Shown: piece after piece, positions 34,052 through 42,852 of the stretch
Numbering within the stretch: position 1 is the stretch's first letter
Layout of the letters: each line of letters opens with the position of its first letter
From: Deltaproteobacteria bacterium
Lineage (GTDB): Bacteria > Lernaellota > Lernaellaia > JACKCT01
Length of the DNA stretch: 64,000 bases
Reading direction: 5' to 3'
Assembly: GCA_020633895.1 (NCBI GenBank)
Contig: JACKCT010000002.1
Span: 434,001 to 498,000, forward strand
Translations under genes and position numbers: made by a program
The notes under the pieces: model-generated
Databases searched by the model: none
Told to the model about the DNA's origin: nothing
Seen by the model: the letters and a program-made list of their open reading frames with translations, nothing else

Positions 34052-34082
34052 CAAAAAAAAGCGGCCCGCGCGAGGCGGGCCG
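34052..34082 (-). terminator. Rho-independent terminator after the 172-residue exported protein gene
   Basis: An 8-bp stem (CGGCCCGC / GCGGGCCG) with a 5-nt loop and eight T residues on the minus strand. Confidence 0.95.
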
Positions 34083-34181
34083 TTTGCATTCAACTTGCAT
34101 TGAGCGATCGGGTATTGAGCGATCGGGAAATCGGGAGGGGAGTCGAGGTCATCTCCCGACCGTTGGGTCGACATCCGGTCG

Positions 34182-34700
34182 CTATTCGTTGTCCTCCACC
34201 CGGTCCAGCTCGAACTGTCCCGAGGCGGTGGCCGGCGGGAATCCGGCGAAGGCGAACGACAGGCTGTAGGTGCCGTCGTAGGTGTCCATCAGATTGTCGT
34301 CGTCCACGTCGACGCCCTTGCCGTTGACCGCGAAGGTGATGCAATAGGGCGTGCCGCAGACCACGCCGGCGTAGTTGAGGTTGCCGGCTTCGTCCAACGC
34401 GCCGGGGATCGTGGACGTCACCGAGCCCAGGGGCGGCAGCTCGTCGGGCCAGTCGATGCACGACAAATCAAAGGTGAACGTGCCGTTGCCGCCCCATACC
34501 GGCGGCAGGGCCGGGGCCGAGTTCATCGACAGCGTCGCGTCCAGGTCGCACGTGTCGCCGCCCGACGTCCAGGCGCCCATGTATTCGCCCGACGCGTTGA
34601 ACGGCGCCGGGACCGGTTGGCATTCGTTGGCGCCGATGGTCATCAGAATCATCAGGCCGCACAGGGCCAGGACCACGAGAGAGTGTCGTCGCTTCATCAT
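34182..34700 (-). CDS. Exported beta-rich protein, unknown function
   Basis: The 172-residue product has a signal peptide (MMKRRHSL, hydrophobic run to about residue 23). The segment GANEC-QP looks like a lipobox but has Glu before Cys, so lipid anchoring is doubtful. The mature part is beta-rich and contains four more Cys residues (TCDLDATL, SCIDWP, VCGTPYC) that may form two disulfides. Phrases such as FNASGEYMGAWTSGG and DTYDGTYSLSF recall small lipocalin- or META-like barrels. GGAGG lies before the ATG and a strong terminator follows. It is a single-gene unit. Confidence 0.75.
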   Translation of the reverse strand: MMKRRHSLVVLALCGLMILMTIGANECQPVPAPFNASGEYMGAWTSGGDTCDLDATLSMNSAPALPPVWGGNGTFTFDLSCIDWPDELPPLGSVTSTIPGALDEAGNLNYAGVVCGTPYCITFAVNGKGVDVDDDNLMDTYDGTYSLSFAFAGFPPATASGQFELDRVEDNE

Positions 34701-35083
34701 CCACCTCCAAAGGGGTTAACAAATCGGTTTGCGTTGAACATTGGGATTTGAGAGTCGGCTCAAGGAGAGTGCATGGGCGATGCCAACTTGCGACGGAGTC
34801 TCAAGTTCCCCTGCGGCGGCGAAAGGAACGGCGAGGATTGATCAACCCGGGCGGCGTCGATCGGGCCGAAAACGTCAACCGGCGGCGACGACGCGCAACC
34901 GGCCGCTTTCGCCCCGTCAACCCCCGACGGCAAGACGCAATGCGTTGGAATGACTATTGCTCAGTACAACGCCAAGCGACAAAACGTCGATTTTCGCGGG
35001 ACGGGCGTCAACTTATGGTAAACTTTTGTTTCCATTGATTGACGTATCGTCAACTCCGGTTGTCGCCGGTGTTGGGGGAAGGC
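34701..35083. other. Divergent intergenic gap, 383 bp
   Basis: The gap separates the exported-protein gene (leftward) and the histidine kinase gene (rightward). It is AT-rich near 34710-34750 and 34960-35040, where promoters are likely. I tried to read a riboswitch or RNA here and found none. Confidence 0.45.
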
Positions 35084-36553
35084 GTGGACTTGGCCCGAAC
35101 GGACAAGCGCCCCGAATGGGACTTGCTCGGCGAGGATGAACGCTGGGCGGACGTCTACGTCCGTCTGCTGGCGGCGCTCAAGATCAACGTCTTCGTCGTC
35201 GTCCTGGTGTCCATCTATGTGATTTGCGTCGAGTACTTCCTGGGCTCGTATTCCATGACCCGTGGGCAGTTGATCGTCAACATGCTCCTGTCCCTGGGCT
35301 ATTGCGGCGTCTTCTACGCGTGGAATCATTATTCCTTCCACGGCCGCTGGCGCTCGCCCGAGTTTCACATCAACACCGTCGCGGTCGGGCTCTATGTCTG
35401 CAACCTGATCGCCATCGTCTACCTGGTGCATTTCACCGGCGGGGCCGAGAGCCTGTTCGTGTTCACCTTCGCCCTGCTGGCGTTGATGAGCAGCTTCATC
35501 GCGCCGCCGCGCCTGTGTTGGACGTTGGTGGCGGTGTGCATCCTGTGTTACGCGGCGCTGCTTTACGTGGAATACAACAACTGGTTCGGCCACTACGAAG
35601 CCGGCATCCTCGTCTTCTCCAAACGCACCAGCCCGGAACTGGCGACCACGGCCATGTTCTTCGTGGTCTCGGCGGTGGCGCTGTTTTCCGTGCGCATCGG
35701 CCAGGAATTATTCGTGACCATGGAGACCCAGCGCATCCAGCTCGCCTACGCCAAACGCAGTCTCGAATCCCAGGTCGCCGAACGCACCAAAGACCTGGAA
35801 GACGCGCTTCGGGAACTGCATGGAGCGTATGCGGTGCTCGAACGGGACAAGGACAACCAGACGCGCTTTTACGCCAACATCACGCACGAGTTGCGCACGC
35901 CCATCAACATCATCCTGGGCGGCATCGCCAATATGAAGGATAACGTCTACGGCCCCCTGTCCGCCCCTCAGCAAAAGACCATCGACAACCTCGCCTCCAC
36001 CGCCCAACGCCTGCTGGGCACCATCGAAAATCTGCTGACCCTCTCCCGCATGGAGGTGGGCAAGCTGGAGTTTCACCCGGAGGAATTCGTCCTCTCCCGG
36101 GAAATCGAACGGGCTATCGCCGACGCCCGGACCGTGGCGGGGGAGAGGCCGGTGGAGCACGACATCGACGACGACGCCCGCGCCGCGACGGTCACGAGCG
36201 ACCGGATGAAGTTTCATCATGTCCTGTCCAACCTGCTGCAAAACGCCCTGAAGTTTTCCGACGGTCCGGTTTCGGTGCGGACGAGCCTTTCCGACGACGG
36301 CGTGCAGATTCGCATTGCCGACCAAGGGCCGGGTATCGGCTCCGACGAGACGCAGGCGATCTTCGAGCCCTTCCAGCGCGGGCGGGCCGCCGGACGCACG
36401 GCGGGAACGGGGCTGGGCCTGCCCTTGGCGCGCAACCTGGCGCGGCTGATGGGCGGGGATGTGCGCCTAGTAGAACGAGACGCGCCCGGCGCGATTTTCG
36501 AATTTTGGTTTCCCCCTCATAAGCCCCACGAGGCGAAAGGAGACGCGGCATGA
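35084..36553 (+). CDS. Membrane sensor histidine kinase
   Basis: The product (489 residues from the GTG at 35084) has six hydrophobic segments in its first 200 residues (for example INVFVVVLVSIYVICVEYF, LIVNMLLSLGYCGVFYAW, VAVGLYVCNLIAIVYLV), a coiled-coil linker, a HisKA domain with NITHELRTPINI (phospho-accepting His about residue 268) and a HATPase_c domain (N box NLLQNALKF, G1 DQGPGIG, G2 GTGLGLPLA). The stimulus is unknown; the sensor part is membrane-embedded without a large outer domain. GGGGGAAGG lies just before the GTG; in-frame TTG (35039) and GTG (35069) are alternatives. The stop overlaps the response regulator start (ATGA), so the two form a two-component pair. Confidence 0.9.
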   Translation: MDLARTDKRPEWDLLGEDERWADVYVRLLAALKINVFVVVLVSIYVICVEYFLGSYSMTRGQLIVNMLLSLGYCGVFYAWNHYSFHGRWRSPEFHINTVAVGLYVCNLIAIVYLVHFTGGAESLFVFTFALLALMSSFIAPPRLCWTLVAVCILCYAALLYVEYNNWFGHYEAGILVFSKRTSPELATTAMFFVVSAVALFSVRIGQELFVTMETQRIQLAYAKRSLESQVAERTKDLEDALRELHGAYAVLERDKDNQTRFYANITHELRTPINIILGGIANMKDNVYGPLSAPQQKTIDNLASTAQRLLGTIENLLTLSRMEVGKLEFHPEEFVLSREIERAIADARTVAGERPVEHDIDDDARAATVTSDRMKFHHVLSNLLQNALKFSDGPVSVRTSLSDDGVQIRIADQGPGIGSDETQAIFEPFQRGRAAGRTAGTGLGLPLARNLARLMGGDVRLVERDAPGAIFEFWFPPHKPHEAKGDAA

Positions 36554-38022
36554 GCTCTCCCGGACTTGAGGTCATGGTCGTCGAGGACGAGGATCTGCAA
36601 CGGCAGTTGATTTGCGATCGGTTGGTGGCGGCGGGTTTCCGCGTTCGGGAGGCGGCCGACGGCGAATCCGCGGTGGCGGCGTTCGAGGAGCGCCCGCCGG
36701 ACCTGGTGCTCATGGACGTACGCCTGCCGGGAATGGACGGCCTGGAGGCCACCAAGCGCATCAAGTCCATGCCGGTGGATCGGTACGTGCCGGTCATCGC
36801 ATGCACGGCCCTGGACGATCTGCGCAACAAACAGGCCGCGTTCGACTTCGGCGTGGACGACTACCTCACCAAGCCCTTCGACATGGCCGAGCTGGTGCTG
36901 CGCATCCGGTCGGCCACGCGCATGATCGCGACGTTGCAGCGATGGAAGAAGGCCGAAACCCGTTCGACGCAGTTGCAGTCGCTGGTCACGGACGTGTCGA
37001 AAAATCTGAAACGGCCGCTGGGCGCCGAGCACATCGTGGGCGATAGCCCGTCGCTGGAGAAGGTCTTCGCCCAGATCGCCCCGGCGGCGGCGTCGGAAGT
37101 GACGGTGCTGCTGTTCGGCGAAACGGGCACGGGCAAGGAGATGTTTGCCCGTCTGCTGCATGAAAACAGCCCCCGCCGGGATCACAAATTCCGCGTGCAG
37201 GATTGCTCGTCGCTGCCTCAGCATTTGCTGGAATCCGAACTGTTCGGCCACAAGAAGGGGGCGTTCACCGGCGCCCATTCGGACCGGGCGGGGCTGTTCG
37301 TCGAGGCCGAGGGCGGCACCGTCTTCCTGGACGAAATCGGCGACATGCCCCTGGCGGCCCAGGCCCGGCTGCTGCGTCTGTTGCAGGAGCGGGAGGTCAA
37401 GCCCGTGGGCGCGGACGTGCCTCGCAAGGTGGACGTGCGCATCATCGCCGCGACGCACCGCGACCTGGAAAAACTGGTGGAGCAGGGGCGATTCCGCCGC
37501 GACCTGTATTATCGCCTGGGGCAGGTGCGCATCGCGTTGCCGCCGTTGCGTCAGCGGGAGGGAGACATTTCCCGCTTGGCCGAGCACTTTCGCCGTCAAT
37601 ACGCCCAACGCTACGAAAAGACGCCCGGCGAATGGACGCCCGAGGCGCTGGCGGTGCTGTCGGCCTATCCGTTTCCGGGGAATGTGCGCCAGTTGAAAAA
37701 CGAAGTGGAGCGGGTGGTGCTGTATTACGGCGACGCGCCGCACTTGCTGCCCGAGCACATCTCGGACGAAATTCGCGCGGTGGTCGAGGGACGCCGGACA
37801 CCGATGAACGGCTCCGCCGCGCCGACCGACGGCGACGCCGCCGCGACGAACGACGACGCCACGCCCTTGCAGAACGCCGTGGAAACCGCCGAGCGCCGCG
37901 CTATCGTCGAAACGCTCCAGCGATGCAATTACCACATCACCAAGACGGCCGGCGAACTGGGCCTGACGCGCCAGGGCCTCTGGAAGAAGATGAAGCGCCT
38001 GGGCATTCGCGGACGGCGGTAG
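36550..38022 (+). CDS. Sigma-54-dependent response regulator (NtrC family)
   Basis: The 490-residue protein has a receiver domain (acidic pair ED near residue 12, phospho-acceptor Asp56 in LMDVRLPG, Lys in LTKPF), an AAA+ domain with Walker A GETGTGKE (about 190-197), the sigma-54 contact motif GAFTGA (about 237-242), Walker B VFLDEIGDM, and a C-terminal Fis-type helix-turn-helix (KTAGELGLTRQGLWKKMKRLGI). All motifs are intact, so it should activate transcription from -24/-12 promoters after phosphorylation by the overlapping kinase. An Ala/Asp/Thr-rich linker precedes the DNA-binding part. It is the last gene of its operon; a gap with dispersed repeats follows. Confidence 0.95.
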   Translation: MSSPGLEVMVVEDEDLQRQLICDRLVAAGFRVREAADGESAVAAFEERPPDLVLMDVRLPGMDGLEATKRIKSMPVDRYVPVIACTALDDLRNKQAAFDFGVDDYLTKPFDMAELVLRIRSATRMIATLQRWKKAETRSTQLQSLVTDVSKNLKRPLGAEHIVGDSPSLEKVFAQIAPAAASEVTVLLFGETGTGKEMFARLLHENSPRRDHKFRVQDCSSLPQHLLESELFGHKKGAFTGAHSDRAGLFVEAEGGTVFLDEIGDMPLAAQARLLRLLQEREVKPVGADVPRKVDVRIIAATHRDLEKLVEQGRFRRDLYYRLGQVRIALPPLRQREGDISRLAEHFRRQYAQRYEKTPGEWTPEALAVLSAYPFPGNVRQLKNEVERVVLYYGDAPHLLPEHISDEIRAVVEGRRTPMNGSAAPTDGDAAATNDDATPLQNAVETAERRAIVETLQRCNYHITKTAGELGLTRQGLWKKMKRLGIRGRR

Positions 38023-38039
38023 ACGGGCGGCAACTGATG

Positions 38040-38156
38040 CGACCGAGCTGAGCCCCGACGGTCAGGGAGCGGATTGGATCGACTCAGTCCTTCACGTGCA
38101 AAGTTCGATGCGCTGTTCGCGAAATTCCGTGTTCGCAACCGGATCCTTCACTTCGT
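38040..38156. repeat. Dispersed repeat remnants after the response regulator gene
   Basis: GAGCCCCGACGGTCAGGGAG (38049-38068) and a CCGGATCCTTCACTTCGTTC fragment (38139-38158) are copies of the two repeat kinds seen at 18.5 kb, 47.0 kb and 61.0 kb. Confidence 0.7.
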
Positions 38157-38948
38157 TCAGGAGAGTCCGTTGCATAGATTCGATTCAACTTGGCAGTGGT
38201 GCCAATCGAGCAAGCAGGAATTTTTGCACTCGGTCCGTGAGAGCCCGTCGTGTTCGCATTCTTGGAAAACATCCCATTCGCAGGCCGCTCGAACTTTGCA
38301 GCACGCTTCATCGAGGGAACAAGCCCTGTCGGCGCCGAAGTAGATCCTTCCGAGCTCTTCGTATTCTTCCAATGTTCCGACGCAGCCGCCGGTATTGATC
38401 GCTTCGTCTTCGCTTGAGCAGTCCGGGTAAAAATTCCAATCCCGCTCCTGAGCCTGTTGAACGTGGTCAAAATAGTCCGCGGGATGCGCGTCCTCGCGGC
38501 AAGCCTGCCCACCGGGACCCTCGCCGGACGGATTGTCTTCCATGCAAGCGTCGTATTGATCAAAGCACACGGAGAATTCGTCTCTCCATTTCGAACGACA
38601 ATCACTGTCGTTGAGATAGTCATCGGCATTGTGACAGGACGACCAGAAGGGGGCTTCGCATTCGGCCAGCGCGGCGCAACACGGATGCCACTGGTCGCAG
38701 GTGACAAACGCCGATTGATAGGGATCTTCGAGAATGCATTCACCGTGGTGATCGACGTAGTCGCAATACTGCCAGACAGTGTCGCCGTCGGCGGGGGCGG
38801 CGTCATCGTCGTCATCGTCCGTGTCGCCGCCGGTCGTGTCGTCGTCGTCATCTCCCGTGGCGCAGGAGAGAGAAGTGACAGTGAGCAGGGACAGCAACGC
38901 GGCTACCGTAAGAAGCGAACAAAAACAACGCCACAGTATTGTTTTCAT
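38157..38948 (-). CDS. Cys-rich Asp-linker lipoprotein
   Basis: The 263-residue protein has a long signal peptide ending TSLSC-AT (lipobox), then two Asp blocks (GDDDDDTTGGDTDDDDDD). The mature domain has about 20 Cys residues in pairs typical of disulfide-linked helical hairpins (CDQWHPCCAALAEC, CFDQYDAC, CSLDEACCKVRAAC, CKNSCLLDWHHC). It resembles the Cys-rich lipoprotein at 13765 in style but not in obvious sequence. GGAGG lies before the ATG at 38948. It is transcribed away from the glycosidase-like gene; a TTGACG -35-like element lies between them. Function unknown. Confidence 0.78.
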   Translation of the reverse strand: MKTILWRCFCSLLTVAALLSLLTVTSLSCATGDDDDDTTGGDTDDDDDDAAPADGDTVWQYCDYVDHHGECILEDPYQSAFVTCDQWHPCCAALAECEAPFWSSCHNADDYLNDSDCRSKWRDEFSVCFDQYDACMEDNPSGEGPGGQACREDAHPADYFDHVQQAQERDWNFYPDCSSEDEAINTGGCVGTLEEYEELGRIYFGADRACSLDEACCKVRAACEWDVFQECEHDGLSRTECKNSCLLDWHHCQVESNLCNGLS

Positions 38949-39144
38949 GGACTGATGCCTCCGATGGAGATTTGAAGTTTTCGGCATTAGCGCCTTTCAC
39001 TGTTGTCGTCAAGACGGCGCACCCCATGCTTTGAGCCCCCATTCAAAAATATTGCATCGCGCGCATAAGAGTGCGACCATGCCGTGTTTGCATTTTCATG
39101 CTGAGTGGGCATGCTTGGCGGGCTTGCCTGGCGGGAGCGAGACG

Positions 39145-41745
39145 ATGACGAATTGGCGATGGCGCGCGTTGGCGATGATGTCGGCGCTGATGTTGGCGAT
39201 TTCTCTTTCCACGGCGATCGGTTGCGGCGGCGGCGACGATGACGACGACGACACTGACCACGACGACGACTTCGTCGCCGGGGACGACGACGATACATCC
39301 GATGACGACACTCAGGACGACGATACGTCGGACGATGACACGTCGGACGACGACACGGTTGATGACGACACCCTGGACGATGACACGGTCGACGATGACA
39401 CGGTCGATGATGATACGACCGACGACGACACCGGCGACGATGACACGACTCCCGAGGACTTCTTCGAGGCCCATCCGTATCTGAGCGACGTCTCGCTGTG
39501 GTCCGGGCACGTCGAGGCGGGCGACGACCCGTCCGCCGGGCACATCGGCGAGTTCGGCGTGGGCAACGGCCATGCCTTTGCGCTGGTCGGCTCGATGCTG
39601 CCTTACCACACGCTGCGCAACGTCATGGGCCCGGACTACGAGCGCGAGCCCAAATTCTATTCCGACAAATCCTTCGAATTGCTCGAAGGCGGCGCCCCCA
39701 TCGCCCCCGGCGCCCAGACCGACGCGCGCGTCCGCAAATCCGACATCACCCGGACGCGCACCGAATACGAAGGCCTGACGATGCACACGGTGGACTTCGC
39801 GGTGCGCGGCGGCGACACGGACGACGACCCCGGCGAGCGCGCGCTGGTCCGCGTTTTCGTCGTGCAAAACGATCGGGAGGCCGCCGCGACGGACCTTGCC
39901 ATCGCGATGACCTCGCCGATGGGTGACCTCATCGAAGGCACCCTCGTCGAAACCGTGGAGCCCAAGCAACTCCACGCCAAACCTTTCGCCGGTTTGTTCG
40001 AGGAACGTGCCGCCGCGTCCACGTCCATGACCATGGCGTTGCCGGATCTCGAACCGGGCGACGAGGCGGTGGCGGCGATCGTCTTTACCTTTACGTACGA
40101 GAGCGAGTCATACGAAGACGTCTTCGACGCGGTGGAGGAGGCGGGCTACGACGCGCTGCTCGACGAGACGTATCAATGGTGGTCCGACTGGACCGCGAAG
40201 GCCGCGAAAGTGACGACGCCGGACCCGAAATTCGACGACATGATCGAGGGCTTCGCCGTCACCATCAAAACGCAGCAGGCCGCCACCGGCGCGACGTGCG
40301 TCATGTCCGAATATTCCCGCACGTGGACCCGCGACACCATGGGCCCGCTGCTGCTCTATCCGGCCATCGGCCACGCCGACGACGCCCGGGACATGCTCGA
40401 CTACTACTACAAGGCCGCGGTGCAGCGGGGGAACATCGCCAACTCCCTGCCCGCCAACCTGACCTTTGACGACCTGCCGTCACCGCCCGATTGGGAAAAT
40501 CTGCCGACCATGACCGGCCGCGAGCAGGCCGAGCAGCCCAGCTACCTGCCGATCCAATACCATCTCTACTTTCAGCAGACCGGCGACCTGGCGCCGATCG
40601 CCGAGCGGTGGGGCATGCTCAAGCACGCGCTGATCCACCAGAACTTTCAGGAGGGGTGCCTGCTGCCGTTTTCCGGCGACGAGACGTTCCGCGAGCTGAT
40701 CGGCATCGGCTTCGGCTACGTCGTCGGAGGCACCGTCTATGAGGACCTGTGGTACTCGGCCAACTCCATGTTTCTGTTCGTGCGCGCCGCCGAGATCATG
40801 GCCGATTTCGCCGAGCGCCTGGGCTATGACGACGACAAGGCGCTCTTCGAGCAAATGGCGGCCGACGTGCGCGCCTGCACCGAGGACTACTTCTGGCTGG
40901 AAGACGAGGGCTTTTACGCGTTGATGATCGACCAGGTCACGCTCGAGCCGGTGCGTCGGCCGTATGAGGATGTGAACACCAAGCCCCTGTGGGTGGGCTA
41001 CGGCGCCGGCGACGACGAAAAACAGATATCGAATATGCTCGCCATGATGGAGCAAATCGGCGCGCCGGATCGGTCGTACATCCAGACGCCTCCGCATATC
41101 CTGTACAAATTCCTGCTCGAAAAGCTGGGATCGACCCTCGGCGTCTTCTCCGGCATGACGCAGGGCTATTACCTCTCGGCGCTGACGAAGATGGACCACC
41201 CGGCGGCCGAGGCGGCGTTCGACATCTGGCGCGTGCACGGCAACGATTCGGGCAATGTTTCCGAGGCGATGATTCGCGACGACTACTCGCGGGTGGCGTA
41301 TCTGCGCGAGCCCTTCGGGTTCCTGTCGGATCTGACGTCCCGCTATCGGCCTTGGGAGGGCGGCATCTACGCCAAGTCGATGGTCGACTACGTCTTCGGT
41401 GTCGAGACGAACGTGGCGGACGGAACGGTGCGTGTCGCGCCCCATCTGCCCGGCGACTGGACGCACTCCCGGTTTGACGATGTGCCTTTCGGGGAGGATC
41501 GATTCGATCTGGCGGTGGAAGACGCGGGCGGAGTGCGTCGCGTGACGGTGGAGAACGGGACGGGGGCGTTTGCGCTGACGGCGCGGGTCGCGGTGCCGGG
41601 ACAGGTGACGGGCGTGTCGATCAACGACACTCCCGCCGACCCCGACGACTACACGATTCTCGATAACTGGGGCGACCAGGCCGTGGAATTCAACGCCGCC
41701 GTCGCGCCGTCCGCGACCATCGAACTCGAGGTGGCGTACGAGTGA
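39145..41745 (+). CDS. Large lipoprotein with (alpha/alpha)6-barrel glycosidase-like domain
   Basis: This 866-residue lipoprotein has lipobox STAIGC-GGG, an Asp block, and about ten DDDT-type pentads (roughly residues 48-103) as a spacer. The rest has an N-terminal beta domain (HPYLSDVSLW ... GVGNGHAFALVGSMLP) and a helical toroid domain from about residue 330 with phrases typical of glycogen-debranching/GH63-GH65-like proteins (EYSRTWTRDTMGPLLLY, YEDLWYSANSMFLF, SGMTQGYYLSAL, WEGGIYAKSMVDYVFG). Asp and Glu residues in WTRDT and RPWEGG are possible catalytic acids. Substrate unknown; a cell-surface polysaccharide hydrolase or binding protein is plausible. GGAG lies before the ATG. A bidirectional terminator follows. 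Confidence 0.75.
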   Translation: MTNWRWRALAMMSALMLAISLSTAIGCGGGDDDDDDTDHDDDFVAGDDDDTSDDDTQDDDTSDDDTSDDDTVDDDTLDDDTVDDDTVDDDTTDDDTGDDDTTPEDFFEAHPYLSDVSLWSGHVEAGDDPSAGHIGEFGVGNGHAFALVGSMLPYHTLRNVMGPDYEREPKFYSDKSFELLEGGAPIAPGAQTDARVRKSDITRTRTEYEGLTMHTVDFAVRGGDTDDDPGERALVRVFVVQNDREAAATDLAIAMTSPMGDLIEGTLVETVEPKQLHAKPFAGLFEERAAASTSMTMALPDLEPGDEAVAAIVFTFTYESESYEDVFDAVEEAGYDALLDETYQWWSDWTAKAAKVTTPDPKFDDMIEGFAVTIKTQQAATGATCVMSEYSRTWTRDTMGPLLLYPAIGHADDARDMLDYYYKAAVQRGNIANSLPANLTFDDLPSPPDWENLPTMTGREQAEQPSYLPIQYHLYFQQTGDLAPIAERWGMLKHALIHQNFQEGCLLPFSGDETFRELIGIGFGYVVGGTVYEDLWYSANSMFLFVRAAEIMADFAERLGYDDDKALFEQMAADVRACTEDYFWLEDEGFYALMIDQVTLEPVRRPYEDVNTKPLWVGYGAGDDEKQISNMLAMMEQIGAPDRSYIQTPPHILYKFLLEKLGSTLGVFSGMTQGYYLSALTKMDHPAAEAAFDIWRVHGNDSGNVSEAMIRDDYSRVAYLREPFGFLSDLTSRYRPWEGGIYAKSMVDYVFGVETNVADGTVRVAPHLPGDWTHSRFDDVPFGEDRFDLAVEDAGGVRRVTVENGTGAFALTARVAVPGQVTGVSINDTPADPDDYTILDNWGDQAVEFNAAVAPSATIELEVAYE
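39283..39455 (+). repeat. DDDT-encoding 15-bp tandem repeat tract
   Basis: About eleven near-identical 15-bp units (gacgatgacacg plus one variable codon) encode (S/V/T/Q/L/G)DDDT pentads that space the lipid anchor from the enzyme-like domain. The units differ mainly in the variable codon and in GAC/GAT choice. Confidence 0.9.
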
Positions 41746-41750
41746 CTGAA

Positions 41751-41784
41751 AATAAAAAAACCGCCGGAAAACCGGCGGTTTTTG
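41751..41784. terminator. Bidirectional rho-independent terminator
   Basis: A stem AACCGCCGG / CCGGCGGTT with a 4-nt loop has A residues on its left side and T residues on its right, so it can end both the glycosidase-like gene (plus strand) and the tRNA transcript (minus strand). Confidence 0.9.
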
Positions 41785-41786
41785 TG

Positions 41787-41860
41787 CGGGGCAGGAGGGA
41801 TTCGAACCCCCGACCGCCAGATTCGTAGTCTGATGCTCTATCCAGCTGAGCTACTGCCCC
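41787..41860 (-). tRNA. tRNA-Arg (ACG)
   Basis: The minus strand folds as a complete 74-nt tRNA: 7-bp acceptor GGGGCAG/CTGCCCC, D arm GCTC...GAGC, anticodon loop CTACGAA with anticodon ACG, 5-nt variable loop, and T arm with GTTCGAAT. The discriminator base is G and CCA is not encoded. ACG would be read as ICG after TadA editing. It lies between the bidirectional terminator and the CarH-like gene. Confidence 0.97.
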
Positions 41861-41922
41861 GTGCCTCTCGCAAGGGCGCTTTGCCTATCATGCGCCCCCC
41901 CGGGTGTCAATAGCCCAAGGCG

Positions 41923-42852
41923 TCAGGAAACCAGGCGCGTGAGCGCCACGTCCAGCTCATCGTAGTCATGCAGAAAACGCACTCCCGCCGCGCACCCGTC
42001 GGCCCGATGTCCCTTGGGCAGTCCGACCCACGTTTCGATGCGTTGGGAGAAGCGCTCCAGTCCGGTGCGAAGCGGTTCGAATTCGCCTTCGTCGATATCC
42101 CGCACGATGCCCAGCACCAACACATTGGCCCGGCTGACCTCGCAGGCGATCTCGATGTCGTCTTCCGGCAGATGGGGGCCCAGGTAGATCGGCTCGACGC
42201 CCCGGCTGGCCGCCAGCAGCGCCCCCACCAACGCGCCGAACTCGTGCCAATGGCCTTCGGGCGTGGTGAAGATGATCTTCGGCGAACCCGGCTGGGGATT
42301 GGCGTAGTCGGTGATTTTTTGAAGCAGCCCGCGAATCTGCATCGAGACCAGATGCTCGTGGGCGACGCTGAATCGTTGTTCGGCCCAGTTGTGGCCCGTG
42401 TCCCGGAGGACCGGCAGAAGGACGTGTTCGATCAGCTCCAGCGGGTTGACCAGCGCCGCCGTGCGCGAAAGCAGGCGCGCCGCCCGCCGGACGTCGAACC
42501 GGAACACCGCGTTCATATAGTCCTGGCGCAGCGTCGTGTACGGGTCGTCGCCGATGATGAATTGTTCGGCTGTCGCGTTGTCGACCGGCGAATGGGCCGC
42601 CTCGCGGGTCGCCAGTTGTTCGAGTTCGTCATCGGTGAGACCGGCGATGCTCTTGATGTTGTGACCCGAGTCGACCACCCGTTTGAGCAGGGCCAGGCGA
42701 TGGATGTCCGCCGAGGTGAACAGGCGCGTGTTGCCGTCCGTGCGGTGAGGCTCGACGGCGCCGTAACGCCGCTCCCAGGCGCGAATGATATCCGGCGAAA
42801 GACCCGTCATCCGCGTGACGACACGGATGGGGTAAAGCTCCTTGTTGTCCAT
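41923..42852 (-). CDS. CarH/LitR-type MerR regulator with B12-binding domain
   Basis: The 309-residue protein has an N-terminal MerR helix-turn-helix (YPIRVVTRMTGLSPDIIRAWERRYGAVEP), a four-helix bundle, and a C-terminal cobalamin-binding Rossmann domain (KIIFTTPEGHWHEFGALVGA). The CarH signature W-x9-EH is present (Trp156 ... Glu166-His167), and His203 in HEFG fits the lower axial ligand. CarH binds adenosylcobalamin and represses in the dark; green or blue light breaks the Co-C bond and frees the DNA. Targets are usually carotenoid or photolyase genes; none is close, so the target is unknown. AGGGAG sits 5 nt before the ATG at 42852; an in-frame ATG at 42867 is less well placed. Confidence 0.9.
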   Translation of the reverse strand: MDNKELYPIRVVTRMTGLSPDIIRAWERRYGAVEPHRTDGNTRLFTSADIHRLALLKRVVDSGHNIKSIAGLTDDELEQLATREAAHSPVDNATAEQFIIGDDPYTTLRQDYMNAVFRFDVRRAARLLSRTAALVNPLELIEHVLLPVLRDTGHNWAEQRFSVAHEHLVSMQIRGLLQKITDYANPQPGSPKIIFTTPEGHWHEFGALVGALLAASRGVEPIYLGPHLPEDDIEIACEVSRANVLVLGIVRDIDEGEFEPLRTGLERFSQRIETWVGLPKGHRADGCAAGVRFLHDYDELDVALTRLVS

